Shown here: positions 1 to 7,656 of the stretch, one piece after another
How positions within the stretch are numbered: the stretch's first letter is position 1
Layout of the letters: each line of letters starts with the position of its first letter
Assembly: GCA_937876055.1 (NCBI GenBank)
Contig: CALEIW010000013.1
Span: 1-10,140, forward strand
From: an uncultured euryarchaeote
GTDB lineage: Archaea > Thermoplasmatota > Poseidoniia > Poseidoniales > Thalassarchaeaceae
Length of the DNA: 10,140 nucleotides
Direction of reading: 5' to 3'
Position numbers and translations under genes: made by a program
The notes under the pieces: generated by a model
Seen by the model: the letters and a program-made list of their open reading frames with translations, nothing else
The model's database searches: none
Told to the model about the DNA's origin: nothing

Positions 1-276
1 TAACATTGAACTACAACCTCCCTGAAGAGTGAAGGTCCCTCCATCATTCATCGCCCCTGCACATTCTCCCAAATCACCCAAAAGTAATACTCTGGATTTT
101 TCAGGAAGATGGGTGATAACACCAATCTCTCCATTCTTGGGTTTCTCGTCTCCTTGCTTGCCCCATCCGATGCGGACCAGCAAGTCTCTTTCGAGTGCTT
201 GTTGCAACATCTTATCGAGGTCTCTGTTTAGTTTGACACTCTTCGCGGTGATGTCGCGCATGTTATCTCCAGCCAT
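1..276 (-). CDS. GXGXG-domain protein (glutamate synthase alpha C-terminal / FwdC-like fold), N-terminal fragment
   Basis: The reverse strand reads open for 92 codons from an ATG at 276 and leaves the window without a stop, so only the N-terminus is visible. An in-frame TAG lies directly before this ATG, so the start cannot be further upstream; an in-frame ATG at 261 is the only other candidate. The protein starts with MAGDNMRDITAKSVKLNRDL, then a charged helix. From about residue 69 it has the glycine-spaced pattern GDLGECAGAMNDGGTFTLQG. That resembles the repeating G-x-x-G-x-x-x-G-A-x-x-x-G-G-x-x-x-x-x-G turns of the right-handed beta-helix found at the C-terminus of glutamate synthase alpha and in formylmethanofuran dehydrogenase subunit C. 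A stand-alone protein of this fold in archaea can be a separate glutamate synthase subunit, but nothing visible here fixes the enzyme. It is divergent from gap, with a 152-base gap between the two starts. The family assignment is moderately sure and the function open. Confidence 0.6.
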   Translation of the reverse strand, partial: MAGDNMRDITAKSVKLNRDLDKMLQQALERDLLVRIGWGKQGDEKPKNGEIGVITHLPEKSRVLLLGDLGECAGAMNDGGTFTLQGGCSSML

Positions 277-428
277 CTACGGAGTGGATACCGTCTTCAT
301 TCTGACGGGTAAGTAGATAGTGAAGATTACGATATTTCTGTTTACTTTCCGCAGCGTCTTTGAAGAGCATCATTGATAGAGGTTCGATTACGGCATCAAT
401 CCGTCCAAAGGGCGCATGGGGTTACACC

Positions 429-1469
429 ATGGGATTAATTAAAGTCGCAATTAACGGATTTGGAACAATCGGAAAAAGAGTAGCGGATGCTGTAGATGCA
501 CAGGATGACATGGAAATAATTGGGGTCACCAAAACAGGCCCTTCTTTCGGCTGCGATTTAGCTGTAAAAAAGGGATTTCCACTATACTGTACATTCGATG
601 ATGCCGAAAGAATTGCGGCATTTGCCGAACAGGGGTATGAGTGCAAAGGTGGGCTTTCCGATCTTCTATCGGTAGCGGATGTAGTAATCGACTGCGCCCC
701 CGGTAAGATGGGTGCAGGTAATCTAGCAAAATACAAAGCCGCCGGTATCAAACATATTTTCCAAGGCGGAGAGAAGCACGATCTTACAGGCCTTTCATAC
801 ACTTCATGTGCAAATCATGCAGCAAATTTGAATGCTGAAGGAACAAGAGTGGTATCTTGCAATACCACAGGACTTTCAAGGACCTTGGTGCCTCTTTACG
901 AGCACTGTAGCTCATTGAAGGTTGAATGCACGATGATCCGACGTGCTGCTGACCCTGGCGATTCAAAGAAGGGGCCAATCAACGCTATCAAACCTGTACT
1001 AAAAGTACCAAGCCATCATGGTCCAGATGTAATGACCGTCAAGCCAGAAATTGAAATCAATTCACTAGCTGTTGCAGTCCCTACCACAATAATGCATGTT
1101 CATTCAATCATAGCGGATTTACCCGAAGGGCATGGCCTGACTACAGAATCAATTATCGAAATGTGGAAAGAACAACCCAGAGTAATCGTGATGCATGGAG
1201 AAGAGAATCGGATTACCACAACCGCCGAAGTAATGGAAATGGCTCGCGACATCGGCAGAAAGTGGGGCGATTTACATGAAATCTTTGTATGGGAAGATGG
1301 GGTTAAGTTGGTAGGAAACCGCCTATATTATTTCCAAGCTATCCATCAAGAAAGTGATGTCATCCCAGAGAATATTGATTGCATCCGCGCACTCATGGGA
1401 ACTGAAACTGATTGGAAAATTTCGGTTGCGAAAACCGATGCTTCAATCGATGCCTATTACAACCTTTGA
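429..1469 (+). CDS. gap: Glyceraldehyde-3-phosphate dehydrogenase, archaeal type II, phosphorylating
   Basis: This 346-residue cytoplasmic enzyme oxidises glyceraldehyde 3-phosphate to 1,3-bisphosphoglycerate with NAD(P)+, or runs in reverse in gluconeogenesis. The N-terminal Rossmann motif is clear (IKVAINGFGTIGKRVADAV, GFGTIG at residues 10-15). The catalytic cysteine is Cys144 in SCNTTGLSR, followed by the archaeal signature RRAADP and KKGPINAI. Length fits the archaeal family (about 335-345). I choose ATG 429 because family homology begins exactly there (MGLIKVAING). The frame is open back to a TTG at 360, which would add 23 residues unlike any GAPDH N-terminus. A G-rich GGGGTT (418-423) just before the ATG is at best a weak ribosome site. 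The gene is monocistronic: it diverges from the gene at the left edge and is followed within 18 bases by a T-tract. The family assignment is firm; coenzyme preference cannot be told by eye. Confidence 0.96.
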   Translation: MGLIKVAINGFGTIGKRVADAVDAQDDMEIIGVTKTGPSFGCDLAVKKGFPLYCTFDDAERIAAFAEQGYECKGGLSDLLSVADVVIDCAPGKMGAGNLAKYKAAGIKHIFQGGEKHDLTGLSYTSCANHAANLNAEGTRVVSCNTTGLSRTLVPLYEHCSSLKVECTMIRRAADPGDSKKGPINAIKPVLKVPSHHGPDVMTVKPEIEINSLAVAVPTTIMHVHSIIADLPEGHGLTTESIIEMWKEQPRVIVMHGEENRITTTAEVMEMARDIGRKWGDLHEIFVWEDGVKLVGNRLYYFQAIHQESDVIPENIDCIRALMGTETDWKISVAKTDASIDAYYNL

Positions 1470-1486
1470 TTAGATTCGGAGCCATC

Positions 1487-1493
1487 TTTTTTT
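1487..1493 (+). terminator. T-tract terminator after gap
   Basis: Seven consecutive T residues lie 18 bases after the gap stop, with no strong hairpin before them. Archaeal RNA polymerase commonly terminates at such U-rich tracts without a stem. The location between two separately arranged genes supports the call, which is by pattern only. Confidence 0.5.
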
Positions 1494-1496
1494 GAC

Positions 1497-1511
1497 TTGA
1501 CCATAGGTCAA
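1497..1511. promoter_or_regulatory. Perfect dyad TTGACC-ATA-GGTCAA upstream of the protease gene
   Basis: Two 6-base arms (1497-1502 and 1506-1511) form a perfect inverted repeat around ATA. The right half-site GGTCAA occurs again at 1523-1528, 17 bases further on. The dyad sits just after the gap T-tract and 44 bases before the protease start. This suits an operator for a dimeric regulator of the protease gene. It could also be a short stem contributing to gap transcript ending. The symmetry is seen; the role is inferred. Confidence 0.4.
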
Positions 1512-1516
1512 TCAAC

Positions 1517-1558
1517 ATGAACGGTCAAAAGCCCCTCAATTCTCCGATTGACTCGTGA
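1517..1558 (+). CDS. Possible 13-codon leader ORF coupled to the protease start
   Basis: An ATG at 1517 opens a frame encoding MNGQKPLNSPIDS, whose TGA (1556-1558) overlaps the GTG start of the protease gene in the four bases GTGA. The protease GTG has no visible Shine-Dalgarno sequence, and no TATA-like element stands about 26 bases before it. Translation of the short frame followed by reinitiation would explain how a weak GTG start is used. The frame has no recognisable ribosome site of its own and is short enough to occur by chance, so this is a low-confidence entry. Confidence 0.2.
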   Translation: MNGQKPLNSPIDS

Positions 1559-4500
1559 CTGACCGCCGGCTTGCACTAATTACCCTGTTCATGCTCCTAT
1601 TGAGTGGATGGTCTGTAGGGGTCACATCTGCCTCTAATCTAAACTCTCAAATTGACTCTGAAAATGACGAAATGGAAGAGTCTGATGCTAAATTTAAACC
1701 ATTTTCAAGCGCCTCTTTCGGTACTCATCAAATAAAGCAAAGTTCTGGACTTATCCATTCTCCATATGGTAGTTTCGACCCTATTCTACACCCGACACCA
1801 CTCGGCCCCGAAAACATAGTTGATTTACACGCCCTCGATAGAACGCGATTCGCTCTAGTACAATCAAGTACAGCAGACTTGACATCTCTTCAACAAAATT
1901 TACAGGACAAAGGCATGGTGATCATTGAAACAATTCCTGATAATACTTTCATAATAAAAATTCCAATCCAATTCAACTCAGCAAAAACTCTTCTTGAATT
2001 GAGTTCTATGGATGGGGTAAGATGGGCGGGAGAGTTGCCGATTGCATGGAGGGTGAGCTCTCAGATCGCTTCAATTGCTGGCAGGGATGCAATCACTGTA
2101 GACCTCGATATCACTCCAGCACCTGATTTAACCAACATGGAACTCAAGCAATTGCAAGCCGATCTTGAATCTGTATCTGAATCGGTAGGGGCAAGAGATA
2201 TTTGCGATGCTCATCTATGTCAACCAAAGTCAGTTAATGCAATTTGGATTCCAATTCTCGCCATGGACGGACGAATTTTACATATCCACCAAGCCTCAAA
2301 ATTAACAATACATAATTCCGTTGCAAGTGACATTGCAGGAATCAACCAGGCTCTAGTTAACTCGGCCAACACTCTAAATGGAAGTGGTGAGGTTATTGCA
2401 ATCTCAGATACAGGCTTAGATGCAGATCATGGGGATTTCGACGGGAGAGTTAGAGCGGTCTACAATCAATTTGGACCCGATAATTCAGCATTAGACAGTA
2501 ATTCAGGACACGGCACTCACGTCGCCGCCACACTTCTCGGTGATGGTTCTGGTGACGTATCTGCGTTAGGAATGGTGCCAGCAGCCACATTCCATTTCTA
2601 CCAGCTCGAAGTCGACTCTTCAGGAATCCTAGCTAGATGGGGTTCACTTTACGATATGTTCTCACATGCTTGGCAGAATTCTGCTAGGATTCAAACCAAT
2701 TCATGGGGTAACGAGAACTTAGTCGGAGAATATAGTTCTGATTCGCGTTCCGCAGATGCTTTCATTGTCGATAACCCTCGATTCTTGGTTCTCTTTTCTT
2801 CTGGAGACCTTGGCGAAGACGGAGCGAGCACGGTGACACCTCCTGGTTCCGCTAAAAACGTCCTCACCATTGGTGCTTCGACAACTGGTTCTATGGGGTC
2901 TGACCCCGAAGGAAGTGTGCCTGCTTTTTCTTCAAAAGGGTCAACGCTGGATGGCAGAATCAAACCAGATCTAGTGGCCCCAGGAGTTATGTTATGTTCT
3001 GCTAGGGCTGAGGAAGCGAGTAGTGCCCAAGGTGAGTCGTGCAGTTCTACGACACATTCCGATGGTACAACTCCTCTCTATATGGCCTTGAATGGTTCTT
3101 CAATGGCTACCGCTGTCGCAGCAGGTGGTGCTACAATGGTGCGTCAATACCTAAGAACTGACGTTGGAATTACTGAGCCGAGTTCAGATTTAGTCAAGGC
3201 GTTATTGATTAACGGGGCCGAGGATATTGGCGCTGCAAATATACCAAACCCTTCGGAAGGTTGGGGTCAAATTGACGTTGCAAATTCAATTACTCCAAAT
3301 GAAGATGGAACTGATTTGGATATATTATTCGATGACAGTCGGGAACTAGATCCGGGGCATAGTTTCGTTTACACCTTTGTTGTTGACTCTTCAACTGAAT
3401 TCGATGTAACCCTAGCTTGGGTAGATAGAGAAGCATCAGTAATCGCAAACCAAAGCGCTGCAAAATTAGTCAACGACCTAGATTTAACGGCAACCTCTCC
3501 AGATGGAACTGTATACCATGGAAATTTATTCTCCAATGGTTATTCGACAACTGGGGGAGTAGCAGACCGATTGAATAATGTTGAAAGAATTAAGATTCCA
3601 GCCGGAAATGGTGGAACATGGAGTATTTCTGTTGGGCATGCAGGTGGAATGACCCAAAGTTTCGCATTGGTTTCTACTGGATTATTACAGGAGCAATTAG
3701 TCGCAGACCTAACTGTGTTTGAAGGTTCTTTGAGTACTTCGATTTTGGCTCCATTACAAGGAGATACCATCCTAATTGAGGCTTCATGGCGCAACCAAGC
3801 CACCCAACCCAGCGGTGCTTATACTATCGAGATTGAGGACCTAACTGAGGGGACAATACTCTACACTTTGGAAAAGACTTCTTTGGGTGCTGGAGTAACA
3901 ACTTCCCTATCCTTCCCTCACGTATTCCAAACAACCGGTGACCATCTACTTGAATTGAGGATTGATACTGAGGATACTGTAGTTGAGTTGAACGATGAAA
4001 ACAACGGGGTGAACAATAATCACTATCAATTAACTGTTCAAATATCCCAAATCGGAGTCAGAATAACTCCACTGATGGAAGATGGTTCAGTTCCTGTAAC
4101 TACCTCTGACCTCGAACAGGCATTAACCAAAACATTAGACCCTAGTACAGGTAGTTTGCTAACCTATGAATTCCTGCTGCAAAACGAAGGTACTTCTGCT
4201 ATTTCTGTCGGTCTATCGGTGACACCTGTCCAGAAGGTTGACGATCAAGGAATTTTACAATCTCCAATTGATGAATGGTGGAAGTTACTCAATGAAACTG
4301 GCCCTTGGGACCTTGCAGCATCCGGGGATGTCGGTGATTCGAAAATTGTCACATTAACTTTGGAAGATGTCGATGCCGATCTAGAAAATCCCGCTGGTCC
4401 AAGGTATGCTCTTCCTGGAAATTTTGTTAATGACTTGAATTTATTCGATAAGGACGCACCAACTATTTCTCACACCATCCGAATTACTTCCGTCGTTGAG

Positions 4501-6345
4501 AGGGTAGAAGGCCTATTCACAATACAGGCAGGAACTGGAAATGACCTTGGTGCTAAACCAGGACAAACCGCCGCTTATTCACTATCGATAAGGAATACAG
4601 GTAATGGAGACACACAATATTCAGTCAGTTGTGATAGCCCTAACCAATGGTTAGTCAATATCGCAAATACTGGCTCTTCATCAGTGATTTTGGATCCGCT
4701 TAGTCGATTGCAATTCCTTCCGCTTCCTATACATGTTAGAATCCCAGCCACTGATGGAGGCGAACCAGCGGCTGGGATTACAGAGGACATTACTTGTACA
4801 ACAACATCCGTACAAGATTCCTCGGTAACGAAGACGGACGTTGCTACTGTTACCGTCTTCGAGAGTTATGATTACGAAGTAGACTTAGAAGATGAAGATG
4901 GGACCTTATTGGGGGCTTTAGCGCTTGCAGAAGATAGAGCAGTTCTAAATGGCGACATGTCTGAAACTAATGTAATCGTCTCTAATGACGGAAATATTAG
5001 AATGGATTTCACAATGACAGTTAGCTCCTCATTGAATACATGGGCGACCCAGTTGGTCTATGGTCAACAGCAAACAACAGAACAACTGCAATTCTCGATT
5101 GAAGCAGGCGAGTCAGCAACGGTTACTGTTCAGATGATGGTGCCAGAAAATGCCCAGATGAATACCCGGAATACATTGACACTTCGAACAACTCTACAAG
5201 GTGGTGAGATGGTCGTAAACGCAACCCGATTCATTGTCCAGGAAATCGCAGCCCTTGATGCATCCGAGGATTCTACGATTTCCCTATCATTGGGCCAAAC
5301 CGGAACCACTGAGGTTTGGATCAGAAATGCAGGAAACGTACCGTTATCTCTGACTTGGAGCATTGGGACTCTGCCAGAGGATTGGGTTGGTGGTTTCCAA
5401 TCACTTATTCCATCAACACTAGATATGAATCGTGAGGCTCTTGTAACCGTAGGTTTGGATGTACCCGGTAACTTACCAGTTGGAATGATGGAACTAACCG
5501 TCCCAGTAATTGTTGAAGCAATCACTCCAGGAATGGAAACTGTAACTCATACTTTTCAATTGAATGTGGAGATTATGCCATCAATTTACGTAGATCTATC
5601 TTCTGATTCAATGACGCTTAATGAAATCAAATCAGGTTCCTCCGGTGCGTTCATAATCTCTGTTACCAATCTAGGAAACCAACCTTCAGGGTTTAGTTTT
5701 CAGGCAAGTGAATTGTCAAATTGGAATATTGAAATCAATCCAACAACAGTGGATTCAATTCCAGTTGGAGAAACCGTCGAAATTACTGTAGAAGCATCGC
5801 CTCGCAAATCAGCATCACCTGGCTTGGCGAGTTTCGTATTCTGGGCGAATTCTACTGATAGCGGAGCAGACTCTACAATTACAAATAATGAGATTCTTCT
5901 GGAAGTATCCCGATCTAGAGACGACTCGTGTAGTGGTATTGGTTGCTTGATGGTATCGCTAGGCTTGCCTAAGTGGACCCTTGCAATAGTCTTCCTGGTG
6001 GTTCTATCTGGCTTAGGAGTTGTACTGATTCGTATGCGAAAAGAATCTGAAAACAACTTGAGCCCTGATGAGGAATTAATCCCGTCGGGTTCGGCACTTC
6101 ATTCTGGTTCCAAAACTGAAAGAATGGCGATGGCCCTAGAAACAGGATCTGCAGGAGAGGTTTTGAGTAAGTCCGTTAGTGACGATGAAATCACAGATGT
6201 TATTTCATCCTCGGCTCCATCGCTTCCTCCCCCTGTGCCTGTGCCTCCTGGTGCAATGCCTCTTCCTCCTGGTGGATTACCTGAAGGATGGACGATGGAC
6301 CAATGGGTGGCTTACGGCCATCTCTGGTATGAACAGAATACCTGA
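1555..6345 (+). CDS. Large secreted, membrane-anchored S8 family (subtilisin/KP-43-like) serine protease
   Basis: This 1,596-residue protein should degrade proteins outside the cell while tethered to the membrane. Order of parts: a signal peptide (residues 1-27, hydrophobic after an RR n-region); a propeptide-like region (about 90-270); and an S8 catalytic domain with the triad Asp285 (AISDTG), His319 (GHGTHVA) and Ser516 (NGSSMA). The oxyanion position, usually Asn, is Asp418 (SSGDLGEDG). The context around it (TPPGSAKNVLTIGAS) and the following jelly-roll domain (about 585-708) resemble KP-43-type subtilases. After that come a CARDB-like domain (about 715-830), another sandwich (about 835-980), then four units of about 115 residues carrying NTGN-like turns (IRNTGN, VSNDGN, IRNAGN, VTNLGN), as in NEW3-type stalk domains. 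Cys1459 and Cys1464 precede a single transmembrane helix (about 1474-1492), and a basic RMRK gives an outside-N topology. A roughly 100-residue cytoplasmic tail is proline-rich and ends in a GWTMDQW motif. GTG 1555 is chosen because it gives a complete signal peptide; the next in-frame ATG (1591) removes its basic end. Domain edges are approximate. Confidence 0.93.
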   Translation: MTDRRLALITLFMLLLSGWSVGVTSASNLNSQIDSENDEMEESDAKFKPFSSASFGTHQIKQSSGLIHSPYGSFDPILHPTPLGPENIVDLHALDRTRFALVQSSTADLTSLQQNLQDKGMVIIETIPDNTFIIKIPIQFNSAKTLLELSSMDGVRWAGELPIAWRVSSQIASIAGRDAITVDLDITPAPDLTNMELKQLQADLESVSESVGARDICDAHLCQPKSVNAIWIPILAMDGRILHIHQASKLTIHNSVASDIAGINQALVNSANTLNGSGEVIAISDTGLDADHGDFDGRVRAVYNQFGPDNSALDSNSGHGTHVAATLLGDGSGDVSALGMVPAATFHFYQLEVDSSGILARWGSLYDMFSHAWQNSARIQTNSWGNENLVGEYSSDSRSADAFIVDNPRFLVLFSSGDLGEDGASTVTPPGSAKNVLTIGASTTGSMGSDPEGSVPAFSSKGSTLDGRIKPDLVAPGVMLCSARAEEASSAQGESCSSTTHSDGTTPLYMALNGSSMATAVAAGGATMVRQYLRTDVGITEPSSDLVKALLINGAEDIGAANIPNPSEGWGQIDVANSITPNEDGTDLDILFDDSRELDPGHSFVYTFVVDSSTEFDVTLAWVDREASVIANQSAAKLVNDLDLTATSPDGTVYHGNLFSNGYSTTGGVADRLNNVERIKIPAGNGGTWSISVGHAGGMTQSFALVSTGLLQEQLVADLTVFEGSLSTSILAPLQGDTILIEASWRNQATQPSGAYTIEIEDLTEGTILYTLEKTSLGAGVTTSLSFPHVFQTTGDHLLELRIDTEDTVVELNDENNGVNNNHYQLTVQISQIGVRITPLMEDGSVPVTTSDLEQALTKTLDPSTGSLLTYEFLLQNEGTSAISVGLSVTPVQKVDDQGILQSPIDEWWKLLNETGPWDLAASGDVGDSKIVTLTLEDVDADLENPAGPRYALPGNFVNDLNLFDKDAPTISHTIRITSVVERVEGLFTIQAGTGNDLGAKPGQTAAYSLSIRNTGNGDTQYSVSCDSPNQWLVNIANTGSSSVILDPLSRLQFLPLPIHVRIPATDGGEPAAGITEDITCTTTSVQDSSVTKTDVATVTVFESYDYEVDLEDEDGTLLGALALAEDRAVLNGDMSETNVIVSNDGNIRMDFTMTVSSSLNTWATQLVYGQQQTTEQLQFSIEAGESATVTVQMMVPENAQMNTRNTLTLRTTLQGGEMVVNATRFIVQEIAALDASEDSTISLSLGQTGTTEVWIRNAGNVPLSLTWSIGTLPEDWVGGFQSLIPSTLDMNREALVTVGLDVPGNLPVGMMELTVPVIVEAITPGMETVTHTFQLNVEIMPSIYVDLSSDSMTLNEIKSGSSGAFIISVTNLGNQPSGFSFQASELSNWNIEINPTTVDSIPVGETVEITVEASPRKSASPGLASFVFWANSTDSGADSTITNNEILLEVSRSRDDSCSGIGCLMVSLGLPKWTLAIVFLVVLSGLGVVLIRMRKESENNLSPDEELIPSGSALHSGSKTERMAMALETGSAGEVLSKSVSDDEITDVISSSAPSLPPPVPVPPGAMPLPPGGLPEGWTMDQWVAYGHLWYEQNT

Positions 6346-6392
6346 TTGCACTCAGGCACTGACTTAAGACCACGAAGCGGCTGGCGAAGCCA

Positions 6393-7019
6393 ATGACAGG
6401 GTCAATAGTACTCTTTGGGCCTCCCGGTGCTGGAAAGGGAACACAAGCGGGTAGGATAGTGGAACTTACTGGTAAGCCACAAGTCTCCACAGGCGATATG
6501 TTGCGGGCAGCTGTAAAGCTAGGTTCTCCAATGGGGATGGCTGCCAAGGAATTTATGGACGCAGGATTATTGGTGCCCGATGAGGTAATTATTGGCTTAA
6601 TTCAGGAGCGATTGCAGGAGGATGACGCCAAACAAGGAGTACTTTTCGATGGTTTCCCCCGGACAATTCCACAAGCAGAATCTCTCGATAAGATAGCCAC
6701 AGTATCTTCTGTAATTTCCATAGAAGTTCCGGATGATGCAATCGTGGAAAGAATTGTTGGAAGAAGAATGGATTCAGAAACTGGAGATATATACCACGTC
6801 AAATTCAATCCCGCTCCTGCCGAGATATCGGATCGGTTAATCCAAAGACCAGATGATACTGAAGAAACTGTCAGGTCTCGATTGGAGGCCTATCATGCGC
6901 AGACAGCTCCTCTTGCGGATTGGTACTCAGAGCGAGGATTATTAATCAAAATAGATGGTAATGCCTCAATTAACAAGGTCGGAGATTCAGTGGAAGCGGC
7001 AGTCTCTAGAATTTTATGA
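6393..7019 (+). CDS. adk: Adenylate kinase, long bacterial/eukaryal-type
   Basis: This cytosolic enzyme of 208 residues catalyses ATP + AMP = 2 ADP. It has the P-loop GPPGAGKGT at residues 9-17, the AMP-binding STGDMLR (32-38), the DGFPRT segment (86-91), and a full LID region. The LID runs from about GRRMDSETGDIYHVKFNP to the RPDD element, followed by ETVRSRL with its conserved arginines. The LID lacks the four zinc cysteines seen in some Gram-positive enzymes. The sequence belongs to the AK family typical of bacteria, mitochondria and some archaea, not to the shorter trimeric AdkA of methanogens and Sulfolobus; transfer from bacteria into this lineage is a reasonable inference. The start is 47 bases after the protease stop with no clear Shine-Dalgarno sequence. 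The stop is followed within 9 bases by the rnp4 start, so the three genes from here to 7615 look like one operon. Confidence 0.96.
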   Translation: MTGSIVLFGPPGAGKGTQAGRIVELTGKPQVSTGDMLRAAVKLGSPMGMAAKEFMDAGLLVPDEVIIGLIQERLQEDDAKQGVLFDGFPRTIPQAESLDKIATVSSVISIEVPDDAIVERIVGRRMDSETGDIYHVKFNPAPAEISDRLIQRPDDTEETVRSRLEAYHAQTAPLADWYSERGLLIKIDGNASINKVGDSVEAAVSRIL

Positions 7020-7023
7020 GGTG
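7018..7023 (+). promoter_or_regulatory. Shine-Dalgarno GAGGTG deciding the rnp4 start
   Basis: GAGGTG overlaps the adk TGA and stands 5 bases before ATG 7029. Its presence rules against the in-frame GTG at 7023, which would lie inside it. Confidence 0.7.
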
Positions 7024-7028
7024 TGTTT

Positions 7029-7343
7029 ATGTCAGGTCGTAGAAGAGGCCGAGGCTCCAAAAATAGGATGAAGAAAGCCGAAGAATCCATCGAGCACCTG
7101 TCCGAATTAATTATGCAATCGGACAAGGAAATTTCCAACATGGCGGCTAGGGATTTGCTCAGGGTGTCAAAGCGGCATGGTGTAAGGGCTGGAAGCCCCA
7201 TTCGAGATTTAATTTGCAGATCGTGCAATACTGTGCTTAGGCCCGGAGAAAATACTAGGGTTAGAATTCAAGATGGGATTCGAAGGATAACCTGCTTAGA
7301 TTGTGGGAGAATTCATCGCAATAAAATTTGCAAGGTGGAATAG
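7029..7343 (+). CDS. rnp4: Ribonuclease P protein component 4 (Rpp21/Rpr2 family)
   Basis: This 104-residue zinc-ribbon protein is a subunit of the archaeal RNase P ribonucleoprotein, which cuts the 5' leader from pre-tRNA; in the family it pairs with Rpp29. It has a very basic N-terminus (MSGRRRGRGSKNR), two helices and a four-cysteine zinc site: Cys63 and Cys66 (CRSC), Cys89 and Cys92 (CLDC), followed by GRIHR. Length is usual for the family. A GTG at 7023 is in frame, but ATG 7029 is preferred because GAGGTG (7018-7023), which overlaps the adk stop, is then a Shine-Dalgarno sequence at a 5-base spacing. The linkage to the downstream YhbY-like gene is, as far as I recall, a recurrent archaeal arrangement. 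Confidence 0.93.
   Translation: MSGRRRGRGSKNRMKKAEESIEHLSELIMQSDKEISNMAARDLLRVSKRHGVRAGSPIRDLICRSCNTVLRPGENTRVRIQDGIRRITCLDCGRIHRNKICKVE
7332..7338 (+). promoter_or_regulatory. Shine-Dalgarno AAGGTGG for the YhbY-like gene
   Basis: AAGGTGG lies inside the last codons of rnp4, 7 bases before ATG 7346. It supports that start over the in-frame TTG at 7328 and indicates translation from a shared transcript. Confidence 0.7.
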
Positions 7344-7345
7344 TT

Positions 7346-7615
7346 ATGACGTCTGTGCCTAATCACATAAAACGGATGGCCAATGATAGAGATCTCGTAG
7401 TTTCTGTAAGGGTTGGCAGGAATGGACTTACCAATGCTATAGTCGAGGAACTCATCGATCAGTTGAACAAACGAAAATTGGTCAAGATAAAAGCAAACAA
7501 AGGAATTGTAGAGGATGCAACGGATAGAACCAATCTATTCTCTGAATTAGCGCAAAGAACTGACTCAACTCTAGTTTTCCACAGAGGTAATGTAGCAGTA
7601 TTTTGGAAGCCCTGA
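7346..7615 (+). CDS. YhbY/CRM-domain RNA-binding protein
   Basis: This 89-residue protein is a single CRM (YhbY) domain, a small alpha/beta fold that binds structured RNA; bacterial YhbY associates with the pre-50S ribosomal subunit. The pattern matches from the N-terminal helix through VSVRVGRNGLTNAIVEEL, with the GxxG-type loop GRNG, to LVKIKANKG and the closing VFHRGNVAVFWKP. It fills almost the entire protein, as expected for the family (about 85-100 residues). The ATG follows the rnp4 stop by 2 bases with its own Shine-Dalgarno sequence, so it is the last gene of the adk-rnp4 operon. That company suggests a role in tRNA or ribosome maturation; the precise RNA target is not known from sequence. 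Confidence 0.9.
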   Translation: MTSVPNHIKRMANDRDLVVSVRVGRNGLTNAIVEELIDQLNKRKLVKIKANKGIVEDATDRTNLFSELAQRTDSTLVFHRGNVAVFWKP

Positions 7616-7621
7616 AGTTAG

Positions 7622-7634
7622 TATTATCTATATG
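7622..7634 (+). promoter_or_regulatory. TATA-like promoter of the transporter gene (leaderless)
   Basis: TATTATCTATATG is the most AT-rich part of the 41-base gap between the YhbY-like gene and the transporter. Its centre (about 7631) is 26 bases before ATG 7657, the spacing of an archaeal TATA box to its transcription start. The mRNA would then begin at or next to the ATG, which fits the absence of a Shine-Dalgarno sequence. Confidence 0.5.
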
Positions 7635-7656
7635 CTAATCAACATCGGGTTAAACT

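Noticed and set aside
29..316. Plus-strand frame of 95 codons at the left edge
   Set aside because: It lies opposite the minus-strand frame that shows GXGXG family features; its own translation is serine/proline-rich with no recognisable motif.
360..428. In-frame 23-codon extension of gap from TTG 360
   Set aside because: The added residues do not resemble any GAPDH N-terminus, and homology starts exactly at ATG 429.
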